Shown: positions 4,967 through 5,245 of the stretch, piece by piece
Numbering within the stretch: position 1 is the first letter of the stretch
Layout: the number at the start of each line of letters is the position of its first letter
Assembly: GCA_955652925.1 (NCBI GenBank)
Contig: CATPCO010000412.1
Span: 1 to 5,245, forward strand
Direction of reading: 5' to 3'
Origin: an uncultured Xanthobacteraceae bacterium
Lineage (GTDB): Bacteria; Pseudomonadota; Alphaproteobacteria; Rhizobiales; Xanthobacteraceae
Length of the DNA stretch: 5,245 bases
Notes under the pieces: generated by a model
The model's database searches: none
What the model saw: the letters and a program-made list of their open reading frames with translations, nothing else
What the model was told of the DNA's origin: nothing
Made by a program: the position numbers and the translations under genes

Positions 4967-5245
4967 ATGGGCCTTCTTGTGGACGGGAAATGGACCGATC
5001 GCTGGTACGACACACGCAGCACTGGAGGCCGCTTTGTCCGTCACGAAAGCAGCTTCCGAAACTGGATCACTGCTGACGGAAGCCCGGGTCCGAGCGGGGA
5101 GGGTGGTTTCAAGGCCGAGCCTGGACGCTACCACCTCTATGTCTCGCTTGCGTGCCCCTGGGCGCATCGAACCTTGATTTTTCGGGCCCTCAAGGGCCTC
5201 GAGAACGCGATCTCGCTCTCGGTCGTGCATTGGCTCATGGGCAAA
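4967..5245 (+). CDS. Glutathionyl-hydroquinone reductase (Xi-class glutathione S-transferase), N-terminal part
   Basis: The first 93 codons of a gene that runs off the right edge; the family is usually a little over 300 residues, so about 70% is missing. The start MGLLVDGKWTDRWYDT, the stretch GGRFVRHESSFRNWI (20-34) and GRYHLYVSLACPWAHRTLIF (53-72) are characteristic of the Xi class (E. coli YqjG type). Cys63 in CPWAHR is the expected catalytic cysteine, at the same position as in YqjG. These cytosolic enzymes remove glutathione from glutathionyl-hydroquinones, returning hydroquinone and, with a second glutathione, glutathione disulfide; they serve quinone detoxification and aromatic degradation. 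The thioredoxin-like fold begins with the YHLYVSLACPWAHR strand and helix. The ATG at 4967 has a purine-rich site 8 nt upstream and matches the normal family beginning. Which quinone it serves here cannot be told. Confidence 0.92.
   Translation, partial: MGLLVDGKWTDRWYDTRSTGGRFVRHESSFRNWITADGSPGPSGEGGFKAEPGRYHLYVSLACPWAHRTLIFRALKGLENAISLSVVHWLMGK

Noticed and set aside
4691..5230. Minus-strand 179-codon frame at the right end
   Set aside because: Antisense to the clear glutathionyl-hydroquinone reductase start, with no domain of its own.
1..5245. CRISPR array, tRNA, rRNA, insertion sequence or attachment site
   Set aside because: No regularly spaced repeats, no tRNA or rRNA-like stretch, and no transposase or terminal inverted repeats were seen.

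Overview
The window looks like chromosomal DNA from an alphaproteobacterium of the Bradyrhizobium/Rhodopseudomonas type (Nitrobacteraceae). The reasons are high-GC coding sequence, two tandem Bug-type (TctC-like) solute-binding proteins of the kind these genomes hold in large numbers, a DUF805 protein, a Xi-class glutathione transferase, and small secreted proteins whose style I associate with that group. The taxonomic call is an inference from protein character; there is no rRNA or marker gene here.

Layout: bases 78-2214 (+) hold two complete periplasmic Bug proteins in tandem, about 200 bp apart, with no TctA/TctB membrane partners in view. Convergent to them, with only 14 bp between stop codons, is a minus-strand two-gene unit at 3701-2229. 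Its first gene is a 158-residue exported protein with a beta-rich, Ig-like-looking domain, and its second is a 323-residue protein with an N-terminal TIR domain and a C-terminal multi-pass membrane region. Divergent from that unit is a tiny plus-strand lipoprotein gene of 35 residues (3813-3920), followed by a strong GC-rich hairpin. Next comes a minus-strand DUF805 inner-membrane protein (4518-4138), a roughly 450 bp stretch with no convincing gene but several inverted repeats, and the first 93 codons of a glutathionyl-hydroquinone reductase running off the right edge (4967 onward, +).

How the genes work together: the Bug proteins should capture small carboxylated or similar ligands in the periplasm, either for a tripartite transporter encoded elsewhere or for sensing. 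The most interesting part is the pair of exported domain protein and membrane-anchored TIR protein. TIR domains in bacteria are often NAD+-cleaving or nucleotide-signalling effectors in defence or stress responses, and a membrane-anchored TIR co-transcribed with a periplasmic partner could be an envelope-linked sensor/effector. That role is an inference; no phage-defence neighbours are visible. The lipoprotein, DUF805 protein and glutathione transferase look like ordinary envelope, stress and housekeeping genes.
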